From: JALEFZ01 sp039820545
GTDB taxonomy: Bacteria; Bacteroidota; Bacteroidia; J057
Direction of reading: 5' to 3'
DNA length: 64,000 nucleotides
Assembly: GCA_039820545.1 (NCBI GenBank)
Contig: JBCBPW010000016.1
Span: forward strand, 1-64,000
This document shows positions 1 to 8,095 of this stretch, in pieces. The position numbers and the translations under genes were made by a program. Within the stretch, counting starts at the first letter, position 1; the number at the start of each line of letters is the position of its first letter. The notes under the pieces were generated by a model. The model did no database searches, was not told where the DNA came from, and saw only the letters and a program-made list of their open reading frames with translations.

Positions 1-10
1 TATAGTCTAC

Positions 11-400
11 TCAATAATCTTCCAGCAAAAGAGTGTCCTTCCAAGCATCCAGGGACTGTAAGACAAGTATATATTCTTCTTGAAGCTGTTGATGAATTCG
101 ATGAATCGCTTGAGGATACATCTGCTGTGAGGCTGCAACCATCGCTTCGCAAAGATTAGAAAAAAGGATCGCTCCCACTTGACAGTAATTAGATTTCAAT
201 GCAAAAGCAGCTTCTGCAATATCCAAACGATTCGCTTGATTTACCCCCTCTTCCAATAGCTCCATGTATCTAGGTCCACTTGAATTGATGGTCTCTATCA
301 TGTCAATTACCATATCCAACTCACCCTCCATGAGCACTACCATAGATTGCCGCATATCTGGGTCCAGGTAGCCCGCCAAATTGATCGTATCTTCTTTCAC
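11..400 (-). CDS. HPt-like four-helix protein lacking the phosphorylatable histidine
   Basis: A 129-residue soluble, helical protein. The segment around residues 62-80 follows the histidine phosphotransfer (HPt) pattern: a helix with L-K-S, then a Gly-Ala turn (V75-G76-A77) and a second helix with N-L-C-E-A. In true HPt proteins the motif is H-x-L-K-G. Here the histidine position is F66 (A-F-A-L-K-S), so phosphotransfer is not expected. Known family members without the His act as docking or inhibitory pseudo-HPt proteins, and that is an inference here. The start codon is GTG at 398-400. No response regulator or histidine kinase lies nearby in the window. Confidence 0.55.
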   Translation of the reverse strand: MKEDTINLAGYLDPDMRQSMVVLMEGELDMVIDMIETINSSGPRYMELLEEGVNQANRLDIAEAAFALKSNYCQVGAILFSNLCEAMVAASQQMYPQAIHRIHQQLQEEYILVLQSLDAWKDTLLLEDY

Positions 401-549
401 GCCTCCATCAAGTTTCTAATGATGTATAGCTCTCTTTCCATCCACATCATTCTAACAAATGCACATGAAACAAAAAACATATTTTCCCATCTTTTCTATC
501 ACCGTATGTATTCGCCTCAAATGATCTCTTTATTTGAGAAATAATCTCC

Positions 550-557
550 TATTTTTG
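550..557 (+). promoter_or_regulatory. Candidate Bacteroidota -7 promoter element
   Basis: TATTTTTG fits the Bacteroidota -7 consensus TAnnTTTG and lies about 50 bases before the DUF2452 start codon. A TTTG at 533-536 could be the -33 box, but the 13-base spacing is shorter than usual, so only the -7 match is persuasive. Confidence 0.3.
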
Positions 558-606
558 AGCCTCAATTATCTATCAACATTTCACGAGGTGTACCGTTATT
601 AGAAGT

Positions 607-1056
607 ATGACTGAAAATCCTATAGATAAAGATAAGATAGCAGAGAAACCCTCTACCCTCCCCTATGCCCATTCTGTAGGGGGAGCTGTGATCAAGCCTA
701 TAGACAAAGGGAAAGTGAAGGGACGTGCGATGCTCGCCATGGAGGAGCAGACGCACATGCAGATGGACCAGATCAAGGAGCAGATCGAACTACTTGCACA
801 GCAAGCCTCCAAGCTGCAGAGAAGGGTAGAAATTTCCGCTAAGATTTATCAAGCAGAGATGAATTTTGAACCTGTCATGAATAAAGTGTACCATCTCTAC
901 GAACGGAAAAATGGAACATGGACGCTTTCTTTGGTTTCTCCTGAAGAATGGGGTCCTTCCCTACCTTATGCAGGCCATCTGGCATCGGTAAGACTCATGG
1001 CAGACCATACATGGGAATTGCTGGATCGAGAAGATATTGATATTCCTGATGCGTAG
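607..1056 (+). CDS. DUF2452 domain-containing protein
   Basis: A 149-residue cytoplasmic protein with the conserved layout of DUF2452: an N-terminal N-P-I-D motif, L-P-Y-A-H-x-V-G-G-A near residues 18-27, I-K-P-I-D-K-G-K-V-K-G-R-A-M near 29-42, an amphipathic helix (about 45-80) and the E-M-N-F-E-P / Y-H-L-Y-E-R-K block near 89-107. The family is conserved in Bacteroidota and has no established function. It is transcribed alone and followed by a terminator. The family assignment is firm; any role would be a guess. Confidence 0.85.
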   Translation: MTENPIDKDKIAEKPSTLPYAHSVGGAVIKPIDKGKVKGRAMLAMEEQTHMQMDQIKEQIELLAQQASKLQRRVEISAKIYQAEMNFEPVMNKVYHLYERKNGTWTLSLVSPEEWGPSLPYAGHLASVRLMADHTWELLDREDIDIPDA

Positions 1057-1228
1057 ACATTAAAACCCCAACCTATCTATTTATCCTAAGTACTGTGGGA
1101 TATGCAATCAGGTTATTTTGGATATCATTATATCTGTAATATTAGCACTTTAAAGTCTGATATCGTGAATAAAGTCAAATCCCCTATGGAATGACCTCTT
1201 ACTTCTGTCTACGTAAAAAATAATATAA

Positions 1229-1258
1229 AAGCCCCCTGAATATCAGAGGGCTTTTTTT
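1229..1258 (+). terminator. Rho-independent terminator
   Basis: A GC-rich hairpin (GCCCCCTGA / TCAGAGGGC, one mismatch) is followed by seven Ts on the plus strand. It ends the DUF2452 transcript. The complementary strand also ends in a short T run, so it may serve the converging subtilase gene too. The 1057-1228 stretch before it holds no gene that I can see. Confidence 0.8.
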
Positions 1259-1306
1259 ATTACACGGCATGAAGCCGACAGGTAGCAAGCTACCCATCAA
1301 CTCACA

Positions 1307-4300
1307 CTATTCTTTGATCAATTTCTGATGCAGAGTGTAAGGACCTTGCTTCCACTCTAGCATGTAAATACCTTGAGCATAACCGCTGAGGTCGAGTTTT
1401 GCCTTACCTTGAATCATCTCTACATTCAGGTTGAGTGCCTTTCCACTCAGGTCAAATACCTGAATGCTCGCCTCGCCTACGGGCATATTGAGGGCTTCTA
1501 CCCAGAAGAAATCCTTAGATGGATTAGGATAAATGCTCAAATCAGCTGACAGAGTAGGATCGTTTGAGACAAAGTAAGCACCCACCTCACGTGAGAAGGT
1601 ATCTGCAGGACATCCATTAGCTGGTATCACAATATGTGTGATGGTATACAGACCAGGAGAAGTGTACACATAGTTAGGACTTACATCCGTACTTGTACTG
1701 CCGTCGCCAAAGTCCCATACATGCGTAGCGTTGGTAGCTTGAGAGGTAAACTGACCGTCTAGTCCTGTCATTTGGACAGTGAAGAAAGGATCCGCTCCTG
1801 TCTCGATCTCGATGGCCTTTGTGACCGTATTGGTCGAAGTTCCATCACCTACCGTCAAAGTCACAAACTTAGTTCCACCCGTTGTGTACGTCACATTGAA
1901 TGGACCTGCAGTATTGGCTGTTGCGGGAGAAGCGTCTACGCCAAAGTCCCAACTGTAGGTTGTCGCTGCGGGTCCTGTAGAAGCATCCTCAAAGCTGATA
2001 GTTTCTCCCTCACAAATGATGAATGGATTCGCATTGAAACCAGCTACAGGTGCTGCTGCCCCACGCTCACTCACACCAATATTGTCTATAAAGAGATTGT
2101 TACCAATCAAGGTTTTAGAAACAAATTTTACGATGATGCGCTGACCGTTGTAGGCCGACAGATCAATAGCTTCGCTTCTCCACTCAGCAGAATTAGCAGG
2201 GAAGAAGGCCAAAGGATTGTCTACCGAAGTCGACATTGTAAGCCCTCCGTTTGCATAGACACGCTCTGTGAAGCTCTGACCACAATCGGTAGAGATCAGA
2301 ATATTGAGCGAGTCAAGAGATCCCGCTGACTTACGCGCATACGCCATGTCAAAGGTCAACTCAGGACTAGCAGAGTTCTCCAGATTCACCACCCAACTGA
2401 TAAGCTCATCTTCTGCAAATACGCCATTGTACTGGAAGTTATCCATGAAGATAGCCTCTGTAGACTGCCCAGTAATCCCCGTCACTGTCACAGGCTGCCA
2501 GCTAAACGAATTGTCAGGGTTGAGGATCGTCCAGTCCTGCTGGAAGTTCGCAATATTTTCAAAGTCTTCTATCAGATTCGGTGCCTGACCGTTTGTCACT
2601 TCGATGTAAGCATCGCGGACCAATGAATCCGCTCCTGCACTGTTACTCACCCGTAGCTGGACACGGTACCATCCTTCTTGCTGGAAGCTTACGACTGGCT
2701 CTGCATCTGTAGCAGCTGTATTGTCTTCATATGTCACCAAATTAGGTGTGAAGCTCCAATCATAGATCTGTGGGAAGTTGAAAGAAAGATCTTCTAGCTG
2801 AATCTTCTCCCCTACACAGAGCTTGCTGCGGTTGGTGATGAAGTCTGCACGTGGTGGTCGATTGGGATCGGTGAAGGAAATATTGTCAATGGCAATGTCT
2901 CCTAGCTCTCCTGAACCCATGGTGGCACGGAAGCGAACCAGAACCACTGCATTTCTATAAGGAGTCAAATCAATCTGACGGCTGTTCCACTCGAAGCCCT
3001 GGTTACCTGAAATCGGGAAGGTCATGACATCGTTGGTCCAGAATCCTAGACGGTAAACATCCACATGTAGCTGACCTACGCCTGGACCACGCATGTGATA
3101 CCAGAATTCCATTTGGGGTGTAGACACACCGACCAAGTCAATACAAGGTGTAATTAAACCACTCAATGCCTGATCACAAGCACCATCGGCCTCCAAGTAG
3201 AGATACTTACCTCCAGGTGTACCAGGGAATTGGTCTTGTACAGGACCTGTACCAATCGTAGGGGTAGGACCACTATTCACACGCCAGTCGATCTGGTCAT
3301 GACGACCGTTGACAAGGTTGGTCCAACTGTCGGGCAACGCACAGTTGACCTGTCCACAATCCGCTGCAGTATTACAATTAGTAAATGTCTCGAAGCTTTC
3401 ACGATAGGGAAGTTGGACAGGTTGGCCATCTACCACGAGTACTTTGGAATAAATCGTATCATTTACGCCCACGCTGTCGCCAGGATACTCGACCCATGTT
3501 TTCAAGTCCAAATCACCTGCTGTAGCAAACTGGAAGTTGCTGCTGAAAATGTAGTCGGAATTCGAACCAGGTGCCAAGAATCCTTGGAAGGTATCTCTGA
3601 CAACAGGCTCATTTCCTAACTGATATGCGAGTGGAATGGTAAAGAAACCAAGGTCAGATTCATTCTTGATGTTAACCTTTACACGTGAAAGATTGGTTAC
3701 ACAGGTGTAGAAAGGTCCTTCCTCTGTGAAGGTAGATTGCCTCATCGCCACATCATTCTCGATCGGACAATTGTTACGACCACCTGGACGCAACAAGGCG
3801 ATGGCTCTTCTGCCTAGTACTTCGGTCTTTTTTCTGGCACGTACAGAGATCCAGTAGTCACCATCCGTAGGAATACCAGGCACTTGATATTCTTGTGTGG
3901 AATTTGTGACGACAGTCCCAACAGAATCCATGAACTTATCTGCCAGCATGTACACATCATAGTGCGTAGCACCTGGTACATTGGTCCAGCTCATGCGCGT
4001 GATGTCCCCAGGACACACACCTTGCACTTGAATATTGCCAGGAATACCGATGATATTGAAAGGATTTTCGGATACACCTGTGAGGCTACCACGTGTGACA
4101 CGGACCAATGCTTCTCCTGTTACATCGTTGGGTACGGTGAAGTCATAGTAACGGCGATTAGCAGCAATGTTGTTGTTCACGACAATCCAAGTATTTCCAT
4201 TGTCACTAGAGTACTCCATGGTGAAGTTTCCTGTATTGCCATAAGCGTCCCAGCGCACACGCTGTATGTCGAAGGGAGCAAAGTGCTCTCCTCCATTAGG

Positions 4301-6205
4301 ATAAGTAACTTTGACCTCATCATAAATGAAATCATAGGTCATGTAGTACTTGGCAGGCCCCATAGGAACAGAGCTTCCTGCAACATCTATGACGATGCTA
4401 GAACCAGGATTGACGATACGCACCTGCTCCATATTATTCAGCGTATCTACTCCCTGTACTGCAGGTGAGTTGAGCGCAGCTACTGTAGGCGTAGGATCGA
4501 GTATCAGCGGATTATAAACAGTCGCTCCATCTACAGCTGTCATGTCTAAGTCATTGACCAAGGCCTTAGCTGCCAATGTAGACGCTTCGGGATCGGCCCA
4601 ATAGATCATCACACGAACCTCTGCCACACCAGCAGGAACCGTAATCGTATGTGAGTTCGTCTCACCTGTAGACAAGGTATCGGCTATATATTGTACATTC
4701 TCTAGTACTTCGGCTGATCTGAGCGCATTGACACGTCCCCAACCAAATCGAAAGTCTGGACCTGCATTACCCAAATCGTCTGCCGTATTCAGCATGACAG
4801 CTTTGATAAGAGCGGCATCAGGATCTTGGTTGTTGTTCAAGTCGCGATATGCATGGTAAAGCTGAGCAGAGATACCTGCCATACCAGGAGCAGAAAAAGA
4901 AGTACCACTAGAGTTTACGTATGTATTGTTTTGGTTAGTCATACGTACACCCTGGCCAAATGCAGAAATATCTGGCTTGATACGACCATCTGTTGCAGGT
5001 CCGATACTAGAGAAGCCTGCTAGACCATCTGTACTATTGAGGGCCGCAGTCGCGATGACATTCTTACCGAGTTTGTGTCCACCTGTGACATTCCCCCATC
5101 CTGCTCCTGCACCATAGTTACAGTTGGATGTCCCACTGTTTCCTGCTGAGAAGACGTGAAGTAGACTTGGATTATCATACGCTTGCTCATCTACCAGACG
5201 TGTAGTGTTGGTATAACCCGCGTTACAGCCATTACTATAAGAGGAATTTGTCACCACCAGACGCTGTGTTTTGTGTAGCGTAACCGTCGCATCCTGGAAG
5301 GTAGAGGTATAGTCCATCTGATAGACAAATGCCTTGGGAGCCATACCAATAACAGAAGGATCAAGGTTACCGGCACCTGCCACAACCCCTGTCACCTGGG
5401 TACCATGTGTACCATTGGCAAAGACATTGTATACGGTGTCGTTTCGGTTGATCCAGTCCAGGTGGGTGTTACTGAAGTTGTCACGTACAGACACTGTCAC
5501 ACCTTCTCCGTCATATTCACGTCCAGGGGCATGGAGGATGTTGGATCTGTGCTGGGACAAACCTCTGATATCCTCTGGCTGACCTGGATCATCTCCTGGC
5601 TCGATGAACAGGACTTGAGGATAAGCAGCTAGATCCCAGATTTTTTCCAGTGGCAAAACGATTTCTGTGAACTTTGCTCCACTCATCTTAGGATTACCTA
5701 GGCGACCTTCTGCAGCTTGCACGATCTGACTTTGAAGAATCGGATCAATTACACGCAGCCACTGGACCGTCATTCTCACTTCTTGTCCTTCCCAAGCATA
5801 GTCAGGAATATCTCCTCTGACGAGACGAGGATCAAGTTTGAATTCAGGTGCTACAGGATAAATGCTGTGAATGTTTTTCCCTTGCCAAACACTTGTTGCT
5901 AGCTGGACTGGAATTTCCACTAAATAAGCATTATCAGGCAAATAGGATGTAAACCGAAGTCCCAATCTCTCCAGCTGCTGCTTTTGTGCATCGGTGGGAA
6001 GTTGGGTGAATTGAATGATGCGAGTGTAGGAGTCGTTGTGGATCTCTTGGGGCTGTACCTGGGCAAGATGCGCAGCTGGATCTTGCATGAAAGGCAGCTG
6101 GAAGGTTCCACTTTTCAACTTGAGACTGTGTTGGGCCGAGGCTTGAAAACCTCCTATTCCTATCAAAAGGAATACTACCCACACGGATGGTAGTAGTTTT
6201 TTCAT
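1307..6205 (-). CDS. Large secreted S8 (subtilisin-like) serine protease with MAM/PKD modules and T9SS type A sorting domain
   Basis: About 1632 residues. The chosen start is the ATG at 6203-6205, which begins a clean signal peptide ending A-S-A-Q; a TTG two codons upstream is possible. The S8 catalytic residues are visible: Asp in V-S-V-R-D-N (about residue 240), His in N-G-T-H-G-T (about 266) and Ser in S-G-T-S-F-S-A-P (about 435). Downstream come Fn3/Ig-like segments, a MAM-like domain starting at the E-S-F-E motif, PKD domains with W-S-F/W-D-F-G cores, a choice-of-anchor-J-like domain (E-D-F-E-N) and a C-terminal S-I-Y-P-N-P-S domain ending K-L-I-K-E, typical of T9SS type A cargo. It is probably exported to the cell surface or released, degrading proteins or peptides. 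The substrate is unknown. Confidence 0.88.
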   Translation of the reverse strand: MKKLLPSVWVVFLLIGIGGFQASAQHSLKLKSGTFQLPFMQDPAAHLAQVQPQEIHNDSYTRIIQFTQLPTDAQKQQLERLGLRFTSYLPDNAYLVEIPVQLATSVWQGKNIHSIYPVAPEFKLDPRLVRGDIPDYAWEGQEVRMTVQWLRVIDPILQSQIVQAAEGRLGNPKMSGAKFTEIVLPLEKIWDLAAYPQVLFIEPGDDPGQPEDIRGLSQHRSNILHAPGREYDGEGVTVSVRDNFSNTHLDWINRNDTVYNVFANGTHGTQVTGVVAGAGNLDPSVIGMAPKAFVYQMDYTSTFQDATVTLHKTQRLVVTNSSYSNGCNAGYTNTTRLVDEQAYDNPSLLHVFSAGNSGTSNCNYGAGAGWGNVTGGHKLGKNVIATAALNSTDGLAGFSSIGPATDGRIKPDISAFGQGVRMTNQNNTYVNSSGTSFSAPGMAGISAQLYHAYRDLNNNQDPDAALIKAVMLNTADDLGNAGPDFRFGWGRVNALRSAEVLENVQYIADTLSTGETNSHTITVPAGVAEVRVMIYWADPEASTLAAKALVNDLDMTAVDGATVYNPLILDPTPTVAALNSPAVQGVDTLNNMEQVRIVNPGSSIVIDVAGSSVPMGPAKYYMTYDFIYDEVKVTYPNGGEHFAPFDIQRVRWDAYGNTGNFTMEYSSDNGNTWIVVNNNIAANRRYYDFTVPNDVTGEALVRVTRGSLTGVSENPFNIIGIPGNIQVQGVCPGDITRMSWTNVPGATHYDVYMLADKFMDSVGTVVTNSTQEYQVPGIPTDGDYWISVRARKKTEVLGRRAIALLRPGGRNNCPIENDVAMRQSTFTEEGPFYTCVTNLSRVKVNIKNESDLGFFTIPLAYQLGNEPVVRDTFQGFLAPGSNSDYIFSSNFQFATAGDLDLKTWVEYPGDSVGVNDTIYSKVLVVDGQPVQLPYRESFETFTNCNTAADCGQVNCALPDSWTNLVNGRHDQIDWRVNSGPTPTIGTGPVQDQFPGTPGGKYLYLEADGACDQALSGLITPCIDLVGVSTPQMEFWYHMRGPGVGQLHVDVYRLGFWTNDVMTFPISGNQGFEWNSRQIDLTPYRNAVVLVRFRATMGSGELGDIAIDNISFTDPNRPPRADFITNRSKLCVGEKIQLEDLSFNFPQIYDWSFTPNLVTYEDNTAATDAEPVVSFQQEGWYRVQLRVSNSAGADSLVRDAYIEVTNGQAPNLIEDFENIANFQQDWTILNPDNSFSWQPVTVTGITGQSTEAIFMDNFQYNGVFAEDELISWVVNLENSASPELTFDMAYARKSAGSLDSLNILISTDCGQSFTERVYANGGLTMSTSVDNPLAFFPANSAEWRSEAIDLSAYNGQRIIVKFVSKTLIGNNLFIDNIGVSERGAAAPVAGFNANPFIICEGETISFEDASTGPAATTYSWDFGVDASPATANTAGPFNVTYTTGGTKFVTLTVGDGTSTNTVTKAIEIETGADPFFTVQMTGLDGQFTSQATNATHVWDFGDGSTSTDVSPNYVYTSPGLYTITHIVIPANGCPADTFSREVGAYFVSNDPTLSADLSIYPNPSKDFFWVEALNMPVGEASIQVFDLSGKALNLNVEMIQGKAKLDLSGYAQGIYMLEWKQGPYTLHQKLIKE

Positions 6206-6218
6206 TTCCAAAATTTAA

Positions 6219-6264
6219 AATCTCCCTATTCTTGTAGATGTAATTTAGCAAGAATAGGGAGATT
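6219..6264 (-). terminator. Perfect 16-bp inverted repeat between the TlpA-like gene and the subtilase
   Basis: AATCTCCCTATTCTTG at 6219-6234 is perfectly complementary to 6249-6264, with a 14-base AT-rich loop. On the minus strand it follows the TlpA-like stop codon and is trailed by TTTTAAATTTT, so it could terminate that gene. It also lies directly before the subtilase start, so it could instead be a 5' leader structure of that mRNA. Confidence 0.6.
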
Positions 6265-6291
6265 AAAAACTTCAAGCATATAGGATTTTTC

Positions 6292-7059
6292 CTATCCGCC
6301 GAAAATTTCTTTTAATTTTGCCTCTAAACTGGGTCCGCGGAGACGTTCTGCCAGAATTTTTCCATCAGGATCCACCAAAACGGTGTATGGTATCGAGCTT
6401 ACTTTATATGTTTGTGCAGCTGCACTATTCCAAAATCGAAGGTCACTTACATGCAACCAGCCTAACCCATCTTGGTCAATGGCTTTCACCCAAGCGTCTT
6501 TTGTCCGATCGAGGCTGACGCCCAAAATCTCAAATCCTTTGTCCTTATAGGTATTGTATACTCTGACCACATTGGGATTCTCCAAACGGCAAGGCTTACA
6601 CCAACTCGCCCAAAAATCTATCAGTACGTATTTTCCCTTGAGTCCGCTCAAGCTTACCAGGTTGCCGTCGGGATCGGGCAGAGAAATCTCAGGAGCAGCC
6701 ATACCTGGCGCAAAGTTTCCTCTTTGCTGGGCAGCCATCTGCTTGGACCGCATCTCATTTTGAAAGGCGACCAGCAACGCCTTTACATCTGCCTCTGACA
6801 TTTCCAACTCTCCCCCATTCATGGCTTGCGCCATCCCTTCCCTAAATGATTCGGGATCAAAATCGGCTTGTTGTTTCATCAACTGACTCCCGAGATTCTG
6901 ACCATAAGCATAGGAAATGCTGTCATTTATATTGTTCATCTCTCCATTCGCACTTGTACTAGCCGTTTCTTCTGATTGAGCTGTCTTAGATGAATTACAA
7001 CTTGCAAACAAAAAGATGGCAGCGAGGCAGATAATAGATGTATACTTAATATATTTCAT
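6292..7059 (-). CDS. Lipoprotein with FKBP N-terminal-type region fused to a TlpA/thioredoxin domain
   Basis: A 255-residue lipoprotein: hydrophobic leader and lipobox ending L-F-A-S-C with the acylated Cys at residue 21. Residues about 46-105 match the dimerisation domain found at the N terminus of FKBP-type prolyl isomerases (S-Y-A-Y-G-Q-N-L-G, then an F-x-x-G-M-x-x-A helix), but no FKBP catalytic domain follows. Residues about 118-255 form an AhpC/TSA-TlpA-like thioredoxin fold with W-C-K-P-C at 153-157 and the cis-Pro segment S-S-I-P-Y. It probably reduces disulfides in the cell envelope, likely as a dimer through the FKBP_N part. The fusion is unusual but not unique in Bacteroidota. Confidence 0.8.
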   Translation of the reverse strand: MKYIKYTSIICLAAIFLFASCNSSKTAQSEETASTSANGEMNNINDSISYAYGQNLGSQLMKQQADFDPESFREGMAQAMNGGELEMSEADVKALLVAFQNEMRSKQMAAQQRGNFAPGMAAPEISLPDPDGNLVSLSGLKGKYVLIDFWASWCKPCRLENPNVVRVYNTYKDKGFEILGVSLDRTKDAWVKAIDQDGLGWLHVSDLRFWNSAAAQTYKVSSIPYTVLVDPDGKILAERLRGPSLEAKLKEIFGG

Positions 7060-7132
7060 ACTGATGTTGCGTAATAATTTCTATTCTATGCACGAAGATA
7101 AGGAACTCCCTGAAATAGAACAGAGGAAATTC

Positions 7133-8014
7133 TCAGTCTCTTAAACCTAACCAACTCAAAAGGGTCCGCCAGATGTTTTGCCACCATGTCAGGGGCTCTT
7201 CCTGAATTTCGACAGGCTCTATCCCTTCTATCTTGGATATGACTTCTATCTTTTTCCCTAGCAATCTCTGTATCTGCGGGATAGCGCCGATTCCTGCTTC
7301 GTATCCCTTCCTGTAAATGGCGTCGACCTTTTTTAAGTCAAAAAATCTAAAGTCATCTGCTCCAGGCTCAATCTGGACATCGCATTGTGCCAAACGACTC
7401 TCCACATTGGACCACATGATTAAGTCCAACGTACGATAAGCGATCTCCAGCAAATTATTCACGTCCTCTTGAGGCTTAATTGGTGTTACATTGACACCTA
7501 TCAAGATGTGATTGTCTTTTTGTAAGGGTTCGATGGGTAAATTATTCAATAAGCCTCCATCCACATACAGCTCCTCTCCTACCCGCTGAGCTTTGAATAA
7601 AATAGGAATAGAAGAAGAAGCAATGACCGCTTGGATGGCAGAGCCACTATTGATGATCTCGAATCGCCCCTGACTCAAGTTGGTGACAGAGACATAAAAG
7701 GGTTTCTTTAAAGCAGCAAAATCGTCTGTCGGGAGAAGATCTTTTAGCTTTTTCTCAATGTAGCTAAGATCGGTCAGTCCTACTACAGGAATAGAAAGTC
7801 GAAACAATTTAAGCACCGAAGCATCATCAAATACTTCCAAGATCTCCTTTGGTCTGTAACCTTGGGCATACAACACCCCGATTAGGCTTCCCATACTGGC
7901 ACCTGAAATAACATCAGGATAAATGTCATTGTCATGAAAAGCTTGCAGGACGCCAATATGTGCCACGCCTCGGATAGCACCTCCTGATAAAGATATGGCA
8001 ATGGATTTGGACAT
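7133..8014 (-). CDS. Patatin-like phospholipase (RssA/YlbK type)
   Basis: A 293-residue protein with the patatin Ser-Asp dyad. The oxyanion loop S-G-G-A-I-R-G sits at residues 9-15, the nucleophile elbow G-A-S-M-G at 38-42 (Ser40), and the catalytic Asp in the D-G-G motif near residue 152, followed by L-L-N-N-L-P. It hydrolyses acyl esters of phospholipids or related lipids. No signal peptide is present, so it is cytoplasmic or peripherally membrane bound. The C terminus (about 250-293) is Trp-rich and may attach to the membrane. It lies 73 bases upstream of the TlpA-like gene on the same strand. Confidence 0.88.
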   Translation of the reverse strand: MSKSIAISLSGGAIRGVAHIGVLQAFHDNDIYPDVISGASMGSLIGVLYAQGYRPKEILEVFDDASVLKLFRLSIPVVGLTDLSYIEKKLKDLLPTDDFAALKKPFYVSVTNLSQGRFEIINSGSAIQAVIASSSIPILFKAQRVGEELYVDGGLLNNLPIEPLQKDNHILIGVNVTPIKPQEDVNNLLEIAYRTLDLIMWSNVESRLAQCDVQIEPGADDFRFFDLKKVDAIYRKGYEAGIGAIPQIQRLLGKKIEVISKIEGIEPVEIQEEPLTWWQNIWRTLLSWLGLRD

Positions 8015-8026
8015 AGTTTCTTATAA

Positions 8027-8064
8027 ATAAAAGTAGGGGTAGCACATACCACCCCCACTTTTTA
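8027..8064 (-). terminator. Terminator hairpin after the lectin adhesin gene
   Basis: An AAAAGTAGGGGT / ACCCCCACTTTTT hairpin with one mismatch. T runs follow on both strands. On the minus strand it lies 32 bases after the adhesin stop codon and separates it from the patatin gene. Confidence 0.65.
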
Positions 8065-8095
8065 TGTTAATCTTATCTCAATGAATAAGACCGTC

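Noticed and set aside
1772..2329. 185-codon plus-strand frame opposite the subtilase
   Set aside because: It is a by-product of codon use in the minus-strand gene; its translation is Cys/Arg-rich with no domain and no ribosome site.
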